Shown: positions 44,659-54,204, counted from the first letter of the stretch. The stretch is 54,812 nt of DNA from Kordiimonas sp. (GCA_002700365.1 PADB01000006.1:1-54812), one strand, 5' to 3'. Numbers and translations are program-made. The notes: generated by a model not told the origin, from the sequence alone.

Positions 44659-45645
44659 TTATTCTGGATTATCCCGGGATATGAAACCGGCATTAAAGTC
44701 ATTAATATCCCCGCGGCGGATTAATTCCCGGTAACGTCCCGGCGTGTGCCCGACCCGGCGACTAAAGGCTTTATTGAAAGCTGATTCAGATTGATAACCG
44801 ATTAGCCCGGCAATCTGGTTAATAGCCAATGTACTCCCCCGTAGCAAAGAGGCTGCACGTTGCATCCGAATACGGCTTAAATAATTGAGGGGCGTGTCCC
44901 CCACCATTTGCTTGAAACGTTCACTTAACCCTGAACGGCTCATGTTCGCGAGTTCTGAAAGCTGGTCTAATGTCCAGTCTTTACCATAATCACCATGCAA
45001 CGCTGACAAAACGCGGCGAATACGATCGTCATAACACCCCGACTGCCCAAGCAATTGCGGTGCTTCTTTCTTATTCAGCCCGTAAATACTAATTAAAACA
45101 CACACAGCTTCGATTAAACGGCGTTTAAGCACCGTGCCTTTATCCTGGGTCCGGACATCCCCGCGCATAAACAACGATAATAACGACCACAAACCCGGAA
45201 TATCATCACGGTCTTCCGGCCGCACGACAAAAATAGGCGGAATAATATCCGGCACCAGATTGCTGGTTTCCCGGACTGTCATGACAAAGAAAAGTGGCGT
45301 TTCCGCATTCTCATCACCAATAAAGAAATCCTGGCGATCATGATCGTCTATGGGCAAAAATTCTGCCTTATGGGTACCTGCTTTTTTTTCTCCCGGCGCA
45401 TATTGTGACCATAAATGGCTTGATGGCCGGGTCAGGGCTACAGCCGTGCCCGGTTTTATTTCCCACGGCGGGTCATCCTGACAATGCAACCACGCCTTGC
45501 CTTCCAATAATATATATAAAGGAATGATATCCCCCGTCGTTACCTCGTATGACCATGGTTTTTCCATGCGCATAAGATAACAACTAATTGAATCCACCCG
45601 AATATCAGGTGTGAACAACAAATCCTGCACCAATACGGCCTCCAC
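44659..45645 (-). CDS. AraC-family transcriptional regulator (cupin_6 type)
   Basis: A 328-residue regulator with an N-terminal AraC_binding/cupin_6 domain (residues about 15-215) and a C-terminal double helix-turn-helix (about residues 225-315) ending IAGLIGYQSESAFNKAFSRRVGHTPGRYR. The N-terminus is uncertain: the frame opens at GTG 45645, but GTG 45630 has a better-placed GGAGG. It is on the same strand as, and between, the RdhA-like genes and the Rieske/hydroxyquinol operon, and could regulate either. The ligand is unknown. Confidence 0.85.
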   Translation of the reverse strand: MEAVLVQDLLFTPDIRVDSISCYLMRMEKPWSYEVTTGDIIPLYILLEGKAWLHCQDDPPWEIKPGTAVALTRPSSHLWSQYAPGEKKAGTHKAEFLPIDDHDRQDFFIGDENAETPLFFVMTVRETSNLVPDIIPPIFVVRPEDRDDIPGLWSLLSLFMRGDVRTQDKGTVLKRRLIEAVCVLISIYGLNKKEAPQLLGQSGCYDDRIRRVLSALHGDYGKDWTLDQLSELANMSRSGLSERFKQMVGDTPLNYLSRIRMQRAASLLRGSTLAINQIAGLIGYQSESAFNKAFSRRVGHTPGRYRELIRRGDINDFNAGFISRDNPE

Positions 45646-45832
45646 ACTCCCAAATTACTACCGCAGGCATCTGGTACGCCTCCCCCGTATGCCGCCATTA
45701 TTTTATTTATATTGATATGGCCGCGTGACACTATAACAGGACTTATTATCAGATAGCAATCAAGGCTAAGTGGAAAAACATATAGACCTATTTATCCGCA
45801 TCACAAATCAAAACAATTGCGCAGATAAAACA

Positions 45833-46273
45833 TCAGTCTCCTATTGCGACACCATCCCCCTTTGTGATCAGGGGAATTTTAATCAGCAAATCTTTTTCCG
45901 GAGGCCCTTCTATACAAAGCCCTGTATCAACCTCAAATAAAGCCATGTGATGTGCACATTTCAAATGCTGTTTGTTCACACATAGGAATTTTTCAGGCAC
46001 CGCCGGGCTGTTCAACGGGATTTGGAAATGGGGACAAACATTCACATAGCCGTAAAACATGTCACCTTTACGCGCGACAATCATTGAAAAAGCTTTATTT
46101 TCCGGCCCAAACCGAAACTCTTTTACGCCAGGGTCTTCAATATCTGATTGATTGCATAACACATGCCCGGGTTTTGGTGCATGTGCAAATGTTTGCCATT
46201 GGCCAGTTAAATAATTACCCATCAATGTTCCATAATAACCGGACCCCACTGGCCCATTAAAAAAATGGCCCAT
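45833..46273 (-). CDS. Rieske 2Fe-2S ferredoxin-like protein
   Basis: A 146-residue single-domain protein with a Rieske motif: CPH (VCPHFQIPLN) followed by CAHH (LKCAHHMALFEVDTG), the C-x-H...C-x2-H pattern that binds a 2Fe-2S cluster with two Cys and two His. It has no catalytic domain, so it is an electron carrier, such as the ferredoxin of a ring-hydroxylating system. Its 5' end overlaps a terminator-like hairpin (46266-46298), so the true start may be the internal ATG at 46222 (129 residues, GGAA upstream). It follows the hydroxyquinol dioxygenase gene by 54 bases. Its partner is unknown. Confidence 0.8.
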   Translation of the reverse strand: MGHFFNGPVGSGYYGTLMGNYLTGQWQTFAHAPKPGHVLCNQSDIEDPGVKEFRFGPENKAFSMIVARKGDMFYGYVNVCPHFQIPLNSPAVPEKFLCVNKQHLKCAHHMALFEVDTGLCIEGPPEKDLLIKIPLITKGDGVAIGD

Positions 46274-46298
46274 ACTTATTTACAATAAATATGGGCCA
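46266..46298 (-). terminator. Hairpin with T run overlapping the start of the Rieske gene
   Basis: TGGCCCATA and TATGGGCCA pair, and after one mismatch TTATT/AATAA pair around a TAC loop. On the minus strand the hairpin is followed by seven Ts. It looks like an intrinsic terminator or attenuator for the hydroxyquinol operon, placed across the first possible start codon of the Rieske gene. Confidence 0.7.
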
Positions 46299-46327
46299 GT
46301 CTGACTTATGCAATCCAGGCGCTAGGA

Positions 46328-47191
46328 CTAGGAACCTGGATTTAGTACGAAATCGTAAGTCGCATATCTAAATGGACTTTCGACACCGTATTTCTGCGCC
46401 GCTTCTTCATCAGAAGAGGTCGGGAAATCAATAATCAATGATTCTTTCACACCGAATACGGCATCTGAATCCAGATACTCGCCGCCTTCGGGGAAAATAT
46501 GTGTGGTCACAGGCTCATACCCTTCGGCCTGCACAATGAAATGCACATGCGCCGGGCGATAAGGATGGCGACCCAATTGCGTCAACATTGCCCCTACCGG
46601 ACCATCTGTCGGGATCGGGTAAGCACAAGGCATACTTGTCACGAACCAATATTCGCCATTTTCGTTTGTCTGCAGCCGAACGCGCAGGTCAAAGCCTTCA
46701 TCAGGCTTTTGCACATCATAAAACCCTTCTGTGTCAGATTGCCAAACATCCAACAGGGCATTGGCAATAGGATTACCATCCAGATCCGTCACACGCCCGG
46801 ACATCACACACGGTTCGTCCACCGCTTCATTATAAATTTTGCTCCCCAGCGGCACTTCCGGCGCGCCTTCTACAAAGAACGGCCCCAATACCGTGGATTC
46901 TGTGGCCCCACCGGGTTTTCTGTTATTGATGGCATCCACCAACATTGAAACGCCCAATGTATCGGATAACAAAATCCACTCTTGTCTTTTGTCATCACAC
47001 ATTTGTCCTGTCGCCGTCAGGAATTGAATAGCTGCCATCCACTCATCCATTGTCGGCTCGACTTCTTTGACCACAGCGTGCAAATGCTTAATCACGCTGG
47101 TCATTACTTCTTTCAAACGTTCATTCTTGGCATCGTCCATCCGCGCTAAAACTGTTTCCGCCGATTTCTCTTCGCTAAAACCTCTATCCAT
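46328..47191 (-). CDS. chqB: Hydroxyquinol 1,2-dioxygenase (intradiol, ChqB/DxnF type)
   Basis: A 287-residue Fe(III) intradiol dioxygenase with an N-terminal helical dimerisation domain and a beta-sandwich catalytic domain. Fe ligands are visible: Tyr in SDTEGFYDV, Tyr in HPYRPAHVHF and His x2 in AHVHF. ESTVLGPFFVEGAPE is typical of hydroxyquinol/chlorocatechol dioxygenases. It converts benzene-1,2,4-triol to maleylacetate, the substrate of the maleylacetate reductase encoded nearby. The start at 47191 has AGGAG 8 bases upstream and is preferred over 47221. Confidence 0.88.
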   Translation of the reverse strand: MDRGFSEEKSAETVLARMDDAKNERLKEVMTSVIKHLHAVVKEVEPTMDEWMAAIQFLTATGQMCDDKRQEWILLSDTLGVSMLVDAINNRKPGGATESTVLGPFFVEGAPEVPLGSKIYNEAVDEPCVMSGRVTDLDGNPIANALLDVWQSDTEGFYDVQKPDEGFDLRVRLQTNENGEYWFVTSMPCAYPIPTDGPVGAMLTQLGRHPYRPAHVHFIVQAEGYEPVTTHIFPEGGEYLDSDAVFGVKESLIIDFPTSSDEEAAQKYGVESPFRYATYDFVLNPGS

Positions 47192-47217
47192 TTTCCGTAA
47201 CTCCTGACTTATGATTA

Positions 47218-48426
47218 TCAAATACGTTCAAAGGCAACCGAAACCCCTTGCCCCACGCCAATACACATCGTTGCAACCCCCAACGATAACGACTGTTGCT
47301 GTAATTCTTCAACCAATGTCATCGCCAGACGCGCGCCTGACATGCCCAAAGGATGGCCCAAGGCAATTGCCCCGCCGTTCGGATTTACATGGTCCGCATC
47401 ATCCGCCAGACCTAACTGACGCATCACCCCAAGTCCTTGCGCGGCAAAAGCTTCGTTTAATTCGACCAGATCCACATCGCCGATGGTCTTGCCCATTTTC
47501 GCCAACAGCTTTTCCGTTGCTGGCGCAGGGCCAATTCCCATGACCCGCGGGGGCACCCCCGCGGTCGCACTGGCCACCACGCGGGCACGCGGCACCAGGT
47601 TATATTTTTTGACGGCGGCCTCACTGGCAATAATCATTGCCGCCGCCCCGTCATTTACGCCGGATGCATTCCCGGCTGTTACTGTCCCGTCAGCAACCAC
47701 AACAGGGTTTAAAGACTGTAACTTTTCATAGGTTGTCTCTGCACGCGGGTGTTCATCAACGGCAACTTCCGTCACTGCCCCTTTACGCCCCGGCACCATG
47801 ACGGGCACAATTTCTGTGGCAAACCGCCCTGATTGCTGCGCTTTGGCCGCACGCTGCTGTGACCGCAAGGCAAAAGCATCCTGATCATCACGAGAAATAT
47901 TGTAATCCGCTGCAACATTTTCCGCTGTTTCCGGCATGCTGTCCACGCCATAGGCCGCTTTCATTTGCTTATTTACAAACCGCCAGCCAATAGTCGTATC
48001 ATACACTGCATTGGCACGGGTAAAGGCCTTTTCCGCCTTTGGCATCACAAACGGCGCGCGCGACATACTTTCCACACCACCGACAATAAGCAAATCCGCC
48101 TCGCCCGATTTAATCAGACTACTTCCCAAACGCACTGCATCCAGCCCAGACCCGCAAAGACGATTGACTGTCGTCCCGGTGACCACATCGGGCAGTCCCG
48201 CGAGCAGCGATGACATACGTGCCACATTGCGATTGTCTTCACCCGCCTGATTGGCGCAGCCAAAAATAACATCTTCAACAGCCGCAAAATCCACATCAGG
48301 ATTGCGCTCCATCAGGGCTTTCAGCACCACTGCCCCCAAATCATCCGGCCGCACTGTAGAAAGTCCACCGCCATAACGGCCTATTGGAGTACGAATGGCA
48401 TCACAAAGAAATGCTTGTGTCATCAT
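47218..48426 (-). CDS. pcaF: 3-oxoadipyl-CoA thiolase (acetyl-CoA acyltransferase)
   Basis: A 402-residue thiolase with the acyl-enzyme Cys in [11 protein letters not shown] (about residue 90), the [20 protein letters not shown] block and the final Cys-containing [12 protein letters not shown]. It splits 3-oxoadipyl-CoA to succinyl-CoA and acetyl-CoA, the last step of both the hydroxyquinol and hydroquinone branches. Six bases separate it from the maleylacetate reductase gene. Confidence 0.92.
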   Translation of the reverse strand: MMTQAFLCDAIRTPIGRYGGGLSTVRPDDLGAVVLKALMERNPDVDFAAVEDVIFGCANQAGEDNRNVARMSSLLAGLPDVVTGTTVNRLCGSGLDAVRLGSSLIKSGEADLLIVGGVESMSRAPFVMPKAEKAFTRANAVYDTTIGWRFVNKQMKAAYGVDSMPETAENVAADYNISRDDQDAFALRSQQRAAKAQQSGRFATEIVPVMVPGRKGAVTEVAVDEHPRAETTYEKLQSLNPVVVADGTVTAGNASGVNDGAAAMIIASEAAVKKYNLVPRARVVASATAGVPPRVMGIGPAPATEKLLAKMGKTIGDVDLVELNEAFAAQGLGVMRQLGLADDADHVNPNGGAIALGHPLGMSGARLAMTLVEELQQQSLSLGVATMCIGVGQGVSVAFERI

Positions 48427-48432
48427 GTTTCC

Positions 48433-49497
48433 CTATAACAGCACTGGGGCATCACCCGCCCACGCGTTGGAAATTACATCCCGGATCAGGTCACGTTCTA
48501 AGGGGCGTGGATTCCAGTATGGGTTGGACATGGCGATCTCCGTCGCCTTGTCGATACCATCTTCCGGCATTCCTAACGCTTTCAAACCCACAGGCACATC
48601 AACCTGTCGACTGATCTCAAATAATGCCTGCGCAGGATTGTCATGTGACAAGGCCCGGCTCAGAGCCGCCACAGCATCAGGCGTCGCTGGTGCGTTGTAA
48701 GCCAGAGCATGGGGCAGGACAATGGAATGGGTTTCCGCATGGGGCAGATCAAAAGACCCCCCCAACGTATGGCACAGCTTATGATGCAAGGACATCCCCA
48801 CCATTCCCAGCACCGCCCCACAAAGCCACGCGCCATAAAGCGCATCACTTCGTGCCTCCACATTACTTTCATCGTCCATTAATACGGGCAGTGCGCCAGC
48901 CAAAGCCCGTGTCCCTTCTTCCGCCATCATAGAAACAATCGGGTTTCGATCTTTGGCATAGAGTGCCTCCACCGCATGGGCAATGGCATTCAACCCGCTC
49001 GACCCGGACATTTTCGCAGGCAATGTCAATGTCAGATTGACATCATAAATCACGGTTTCAGGCAGAACCTTCAGCGTTTTCTGGGTTGTCTTTACACCTT
49101 TTTCCGTCTGCCCGATGATCGGGGTCATTTCCGATCCGGCATATGTCGTTGGAATAGCGATTTGTGGCAAATCAGTGCGCAGGGCAATAGCCTTCGCCAG
49201 ACCGATTGTCGACCCGCCGCCCACAGTGACCAGAATATCAGCAGCCAATTCCTGCTGCACAGCCATCGCCGCCTCTGTGACCTCAACCGGGGTATGCATC
49301 GTGGCATTATCATAAACACCAACAGCCACATCCCCCAGCAATGCCGCAATTTCTTCACCCAGATCCTTTTGAAATGGCGTTGTCAGCACCAAGGCGCGCT
49401 TCCCACCTAATGCTTCTATTTCCGCAGACAACTGCTGCACAGTATCACGCCCAAAAATCACACGCGATGGCAACGCATTGTATATAAAAGCGTCCAT
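48433..49497 (-). CDS. Maleylacetate reductase
   Basis: A 354-residue iron-dependent alcohol-dehydrogenase-like enzyme that reduces maleylacetate to 3-oxoadipate with NAD(P)H. The NAD-site GGGSTIGLAKAIA, PTTYAGSEMTP and the His-rich SLHHKLCHTLGGSFDLPHAETHS are typical of the family. It sits after pcaJ (TAATG overlap) and before pcaF. It is a shared enzyme for hydroxyquinol and hydroquinone degradation. Confidence 0.95.
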   Translation of the reverse strand: MDAFIYNALPSRVIFGRDTVQQLSAEIEALGGKRALVLTTPFQKDLGEEIAALLGDVAVGVYDNATMHTPVEVTEAAMAVQQELAADILVTVGGGSTIGLAKAIALRTDLPQIAIPTTYAGSEMTPIIGQTEKGVKTTQKTLKVLPETVIYDVNLTLTLPAKMSGSSGLNAIAHAVEALYAKDRNPIVSMMAEEGTRALAGALPVLMDDESNVEARSDALYGAWLCGAVLGMVGMSLHHKLCHTLGGSFDLPHAETHSIVLPHALAYNAPATPDAVAALSRALSHDNPAQALFEISRQVDVPVGLKALGMPEDGIDKATEIAMSNPYWNPRPLERDLIRDVISNAWAGDAPVLL

Positions 49498-50273
49498 TAT
49501 GCCTCCCCTGCATGGGCTTCTTTGGTCCGCCGATGAAGGTCACGCAGTACCTCTAGTTCATGGGCGGAGGGCTCCGGTGTGGTTGTCACCTCTTCTGCAA
49601 AGCGGACCCCCCACCCCGTATTATCAATAATTTGTTGCCGCTCTACACCACGGTGCATAGAGGTCACAATAAATTCTTTGGTCTGTGAATCCGGTTCCAT
49701 AATACAAAGATCCGTAATGATCTTTGTCGGGCCTTTACCGCCGCATCGTTTCTTATTATCGCCCCCCGGCTGACCGCCGGCTGACGTGATAAAGTCGAGT
49801 TTTTCAACAAACCCACGTTTTGAATGACGCAAGGTAATAAAAACCTCACCACTATGCGTGGCTATTTCCGGTGCCCCACCACCGCCAGGCAGGCGCACTT
49901 TTGGCGCGTCATAGTCGCCAATAACAGTGGTGTTAATATTGGCGTATTTATCAAGCTGCGCCGCCCCAAGAAAGCCAACCTGGACGCGCCCGCCTTGCAA
50001 CCAATACCTGAACATTTCCGGCACTGACACTGTCGTCAATGCGGTCTCACTTAATTCACCATCACCAATAGATAACGGTAGAATATCCGGCTTGGTTTCA
50101 ATGGTCCCGGATTCATAAATCAACACCACGTTCGGCGCATGGGTGAGACGCGCCAAATTTGCCGCGGCACTGGGCAGGCCGATACCCACAAAACACACAG
50201 TACCATCCGCTAACGCACGCGAAGCTGCCACCGTCATCATTTCGTCGCCGCTATACTCCAACAACTCGCTCAT
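49497..50273 (-). CDS. pcaJ: 3-oxoadipate CoA-transferase subunit B
   Basis: A 258-residue CoA-transferase beta subunit of the CatJ type (glutaconate-transferase-like). The catalytic Glu is expected in the ESG of VVLIYESGTIETKP. It pairs with subunit A (ATGA overlap, 50270-50273). It activates 3-oxoadipate with CoA from succinyl-CoA. The start at 50273 is fixed by the overlap; a longer in-frame start at 50318 lies within subunit A. Confidence 0.9.
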   Translation of the reverse strand: MSELLEYSGDEMMTVAASRALADGTVCFVGIGLPSAAANLARLTHAPNVVLIYESGTIETKPDILPLSIGDGELSETALTTVSVPEMFRYWLQGGRVQVGFLGAAQLDKYANINTTVIGDYDAPKVRLPGGGGAPEIATHSGEVFITLRHSKRGFVEKLDFITSAGGQPGGDNKKRCGGKGPTKIITDLCIMEPDSQTKEFIVTSMHRGVERQQIIDNTGWGVRFAEEVTTTPEPSAHELEVLRDLHRRTKEAHAGEA

Positions 50274-51097
50274 GAGGCGTCTCCCGTTGCTGATTGCATA
50301 ATATTCTCGTCTATCCATGCCTGAAAGCTATCCCGATCACGGGCGATATTATCCCAGTCCTGATAGTATTTATTATCACGGCTGTAATAACCATGGGCAT
50401 ATGAAGGGAAGGCACCACGCGGCACTTCGGCAACCGCGCTCACGACCCAAGATGGCAGAATACAGGCATTAGGGTGGACATCACCCAAATCATCAACAAT
50501 TTCTTCAACAGTGACGATGGCACGCTTCGCCGCCAACACTGCCTCTTTTTGCACACCTAGAATGCCCTCAATCAGGACATCGCCTTTCGTTGTAGCTTTT
50601 TGCGCGTGTATTACTGCCACATCAGGACGTATTGACGGAATAGCGACCAATGCTTCGCCCGTGAAAGGACATTCCATTGGCACAATCGTTTTAGTCACCT
50701 TGGGGTAGTCCGTATTGGCGTAGGCCTTTATCACCGCACAAGGCAGACCAGCGGCCCCTGCCTCATAGGCATTTGCCATTGCAGCATGGCTATGTTCTTC
50801 AAGTTCCAATGCTTGCGGCCACCCCTTCTCAACCGCATCACGCAGCCGGTGAAGAGATCCCACACCCGGGTTCCCCCCCCATGAGAAAATCAGTTTACGG
50901 GCACAGCCCGCCCCGATTAACTGATCGTAAATCACATCCGGCGTCATGCGGATAAGTGTCAAGTCACGCTTACCCTGACGGATAATCTCATGCCCTGCGG
51001 CAAAAGGAATAAGATGAGTGAACCCTTCCATTGCGATAATATCACCATCATTGACATTATCACGAATTGCATTTTCTAAACTTGTTACCTTAGCCAT
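50270..51097 (-). CDS. pcaI: 3-oxoadipate CoA-transferase subunit A
   Basis: A 275-residue CoA-transferase alpha subunit closest to CatI (LIRMTPDVIYDQLIGAGCAR, FSWGGNPGVGSLHRLRDAVE). Together with subunit B it makes 3-oxoadipyl-CoA. The start at 51097 has GAGG upstream and replaces a longer in-frame start at 51160, which would overlap the dehydrogenase gene. Confidence 0.92.
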   Translation of the reverse strand: MAKVTSLENAIRDNVNDGDIIAMEGFTHLIPFAAGHEIIRQGKRDLTLIRMTPDVIYDQLIGAGCARKLIFSWGGNPGVGSLHRLRDAVEKGWPQALELEEHSHAAMANAYEAGAAGLPCAVIKAYANTDYPKVTKTIVPMECPFTGEALVAIPSIRPDVAVIHAQKATTKGDVLIEGILGVQKEAVLAAKRAIVTVEEIVDDLGDVHPNACILPSWVVSAVAEVPRGAFPSYAHGYYSRDNKYYQDWDNIARDRDSFQAWIDENIMQSATGDAS

Positions 51098-51114
51098 ACT
51101 GCCTCTTATTAAAC

Positions 51115-52632
51115 CTACCTTTGATAGAATGGTGGGATTTGGGCATCGACATTCACCCAAACCGATTTAGCCTGCGTGTACTCACGCATCACGTCAAAGC
51201 CCATTTCACGTCCATAGCCTGATTGGCCGACACCCCCAAACGGGCTTCCCGGATGAACACGCTTATAACAATTAATCCAGACCATGCCCGCATGCAGGTT
51301 GTCTGCCATGCGATGGGCGCGCGTAATATCACGGGTCCATAACCCTGCTCCCAGACCATAGTCCGTACTGTTAGCAATTTTAAGGGCTTCTTCATCGTCT
51401 TTAAAGGTCAGCACCGTGACAAAAGGCCCAAAGACTTCTTCCTGGGCCACGCGGTCCGTATATTTCGCCCGCACGATGGTCGGCTTTACAAAATATCCGC
51501 TTTCCAGTGCCTCACTCTCTGGTCCTGCCCCGCCACAAAGCACTTCACCGCCCTGCTCTTTTGCAACATCCACAAAGCTTAATACCCGCTTCTGGTGCAA
51601 CTCAGACGTCAACGGCCCCATTTCCGTATTGGGATCCAGCGGATCGCCAAGTCGAATTGAGCCAGCCAGTGCCGTAAATTTCTCAAGGAAGTTATCTGCA
51701 ATACTTTCATGCAGCATAATCCGCGACCCCGCAATACAGGCTTGCCCCTGATTATGGAAGATCGCAAAGGCCGACCCACCGACAGCCGCCGGAATATTCG
51801 CATCCTCAAAAACGATATTGGGTCCTTTACCCCCCAATTCTAACTGCACCTTCTTCAGGTTCCCTGCAGACGCCTGGACAATGCGCCGTCCTGTATCCGT
51901 TGAACCCGTGAAAGAAATCTTCCCAATTTCCGGATGGTCGGAAATACGCTGACCCGCCGTATGGCCGTAGCCGGTCACGATGTTCACAACACCTGGGGGG
52001 AAACCCACTTCCATCATTAACTCACCAATCCGCAATGTCGTAAGCGGCGTGATTTCAGACGGTTTAATGACGACTGCATTACCTGCGGCTAATGCCGGGG
52101 CCATTTTCCAACTGGTAAACATCAATGGAAAATTCCACGGCACAATCTGCCCGACAACGCCAATTGGCTCGCGTTTGACGTAATTCAGAAAACCCGCATC
52201 AACAGGAATAACCGATCCTTCAACTTTATCGGCAATACCACCAAAGTAACGGTAGCAGAGTACGGTTCGCGGCACATCCAGACGCAAACAATCATTGATC
52301 GGATGCCCCGTATCAATGGCCTCCAGATAGGCCAGATATTCCGTGTCTTCTTCAATGCGATCTGCCAACTTTAATAAAAGGCGGCCACGGTCATGGGCCG
52401 CCATTTTTGACCAGCTAGGGAAGGCCGCTTTCGCGGCCTCCACTGCAAGGTCGACATCAGCTTCACGTGCTTCGGCTATTTCCGCAATCACAGTTCCATC
52501 ATATGGGTCAATCGTGGCAATTTTCCCACCATCTACACCATCGACCCATTCGCCATTAATCAGCAACTTAGTCTGGACAGACTGGAGTTTGGCATGACGC
52601 GGATTGTTACCGCCCTGATTTTGTATTGTCAC
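51115..52632 (-). CDS. hapE: 4-hydroxymuconic semialdehyde dehydrogenase (HapE/PnpE type)
   Basis: A 505-residue NAD(P)-dependent aldehyde dehydrogenase with NFPLMFTSWKMAPALAAGNA, catalytic Glu in LELGGKGPNI and catalytic Cys in GQACIAGSRI. Generic by sequence, but its place directly after the HapCD-like dioxygenase genes and before the CoA-transferase points to oxidation of 4-hydroxymuconic semialdehyde to maleylacetate. The start is GTG with AAGGA upstream. Other aldehyde substrates cannot be excluded. Confidence 0.82.
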   Translation of the reverse strand: MTIQNQGGNNPRHAKLQSVQTKLLINGEWVDGVDGGKIATIDPYDGTVIAEIAEAREADVDLAVEAAKAAFPSWSKMAAHDRGRLLLKLADRIEEDTEYLAYLEAIDTGHPINDCLRLDVPRTVLCYRYFGGIADKVEGSVIPVDAGFLNYVKREPIGVVGQIVPWNFPLMFTSWKMAPALAAGNAVVIKPSEITPLTTLRIGELMMEVGFPPGVVNIVTGYGHTAGQRISDHPEIGKISFTGSTDTGRRIVQASAGNLKKVQLELGGKGPNIVFEDANIPAAVGGSAFAIFHNQGQACIAGSRIMLHESIADNFLEKFTALAGSIRLGDPLDPNTEMGPLTSELHQKRVLSFVDVAKEQGGEVLCGGAGPESEALESGYFVKPTIVRAKYTDRVAQEEVFGPFVTVLTFKDDEEALKIANSTDYGLGAGLWTRDITRAHRMADNLHAGMVWINCYKRVHPGSPFGGVGQSGYGREMGFDVMREYTQAKSVWVNVDAQIPPFYQR

Positions 52633-52673
52633 CTGCTTATCCTTCTATATTGCACTATTCACTGCATTCATTC

Positions 52674-53669
52674 TTAGAATTCAACAGGAACGACAGGGGA
52701 TTCACCCTTTTTAATTAAATCAGGGATGACAGGGGAGGCATTTTCCCACACCAACAACATAGACCGTTTGTTTGAGAAACCCTGGTGACGAATATCTGCT
52801 GGCATTGCAGAAACATCCCCCGGCTTCATCGTCACGATTGCACGTGGTTTACCACTTTCTTTATCCTTCACTTCCCAGGTAATTTCATCGGAAAGCTGGA
52901 TGAACCACTCAACGCGGTCATTACCATGCTCAACGGGCAGAATATACTCTTCCGTCGTTGGACAGAACAGGCTTTCTTTCACAACAGAACAAACGCTGGG
53001 ATTCCAGGTCACATCTGAACGTGACAGATAACCGTAAAGATTATAGGCCGAAACCTGATCCTCAAAACCCGGCTCTGCTTGCACGACAGGCTGGCTCTGG
53101 TCCACATCGGCAAACATACGGTTTACAGGAAAACCTGATTCATCCGTACGTAATGGTGTATCCCCATCCAGACCCACCATCCGCTTTGCGGTCACACGTG
53201 CGCGCTGCACGGCTTCGTCATTATCACCGTTTTTGGCACCAAAGGCGTCATTTGTCTCCATTGGTGATGCGAAAGGATCAAACCCTTCCACCGTCCAGTC
53301 AGACACCATTGCCTTAAACATCGGCATTAATTCTTCGGATTCAAAACGTTCCTGCCAATCCAGACCACCTTCTTTATAACTGTCGTGGTAAGTTCCTGCG
53401 AACATCTCCACCTGCCCGTACAGGTTCGTTGTCCCGAACACAGGATCAAAATTAACAGTCCCGTAAAAGAAGCCCCAAGCCACATCGCGCATCAAGGCCC
53501 GCAGGAACGCATCAATAGACATCATATGTGAACCGGTCGGCCATGTAATATAAGCGAAATACTCATCGCGCGAAAACTTGAACGAACCCATTTCAAAACT
53601 TTTATAGCCGGTCTCATTATCTTGCGGCAATGTCGCGAAATGCTTTTGAATAGATGTGTCGTTAACCAT
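52674..53669 (-). CDS. hapD: Hydroquinone 1,2-dioxygenase large subunit (HapD/PnpD)
   Basis: A 331-residue subunit of the two-component Fe dioxygenase that cleaves hydroquinone to 4-hydroxymuconic semialdehyde. It has a cupin-type C-terminal domain. The iron ligands reported for PnpD, His256, Asn258, Glu262 and His303 (from memory), are here His248, Asn250, Glu254 (VEHGNDRVE) and His295 (DIRHQGFSN), with the same 2-, 6- and 47-residue spacing. The start at 53669 has AGGAAAGGG upstream; a longer frame start at 53738 would overlap the small-subunit gene. It lies 28 bases after that gene. Confidence 0.9.
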   Translation of the reverse strand: MVNDTSIQKHFATLPQDNETGYKSFEMGSFKFSRDEYFAYITWPTGSHMMSIDAFLRALMRDVAWGFFYGTVNFDPVFGTTNLYGQVEMFAGTYHDSYKEGGLDWQERFESEELMPMFKAMVSDWTVEGFDPFASPMETNDAFGAKNGDNDEAVQRARVTAKRMVGLDGDTPLRTDESGFPVNRMFADVDQSQPVVQAEPGFEDQVSAYNLYGYLSRSDVTWNPSVCSVVKESLFCPTTEEYILPVEHGNDRVEWFIQLSDEITWEVKDKESGKPRAIVTMKPGDVSAMPADIRHQGFSNKRSMLLVWENASPVIPDLIKKGESPVVPVEF

Positions 53670-53697
53670 TTTATATACCCTTTCCTGACCTTGTGAC

Positions 53698-54204
53698 TTA
53701 AGCTTCTGTTTGACAGATATCCGCCCATTTCTGGACACTTACTGGCCCAAGAATAGACTGAACACTAATCACACTGACTTTTACTGAAGAGAAACGATAA
53801 AGACATCCGGCAGGCAACAACCCCTGATGACCACGACCTAGAACTAGACGTCCCATCTTCTGGCCCTCTGCCTCACCTTCGACAAGGTGCGCCCCTTCCG
53901 CGTCGGATGGTAATAACGCAACTTCCGGCTTCATGAGCTCCACCTCTACCTCACCGTCCATGCATAACACGAATTCATCGTGGGCATTTGTGTACAAAGG
54001 CGATGCGCCCTCTGCTCTTGCAGCTTCGATCACATACTCTCTATTGATCGCAACAACAACGCGCTCATAAGGCGCTGACGTATTGGCCACATCGTAAATA
54101 TTCGAAAAAACATAGTTTTTGGGATTGTCATTGATGATTGTGACACCCCCTTTTTCGAAATCTGCGACTGACCCAAATTCCGTTTTATAGTCTACAGTTG
54201 TCAT
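53698..54204 (-). CDS. hapC: Hydroquinone 1,2-dioxygenase small subunit (HapC/PnpC)
   Basis: A 168-residue protein next to HapD. HapC/PnpC-type small subunits are about this size and pair with the catalytic HapD to form a heterotetramer. It is first in the operon hapC-hapD-hapE-pcaI-pcaJ-maleylacetate reductase-pcaF-chqB, with a very strong ribosome site (GGAGGAG, 10 bases before ATG). The family assignment rests mainly on size and on its link with the HapD-like gene; by itself its motifs are weak. Confidence 0.82.
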   Translation of the reverse strand: MTTVDYKTEFGSVADFEKGGVTIINDNPKNYVFSNIYDVANTSAPYERVVVAINREYVIEAARAEGASPLYTNAHDEFVLCMDGEVEVELMKPEVALLPSDAEGAHLVEGEAEGQKMGRLVLGRGHQGLLPAGCLYRFSSVKVSVISVQSILGPVSVQKWADICQTEA

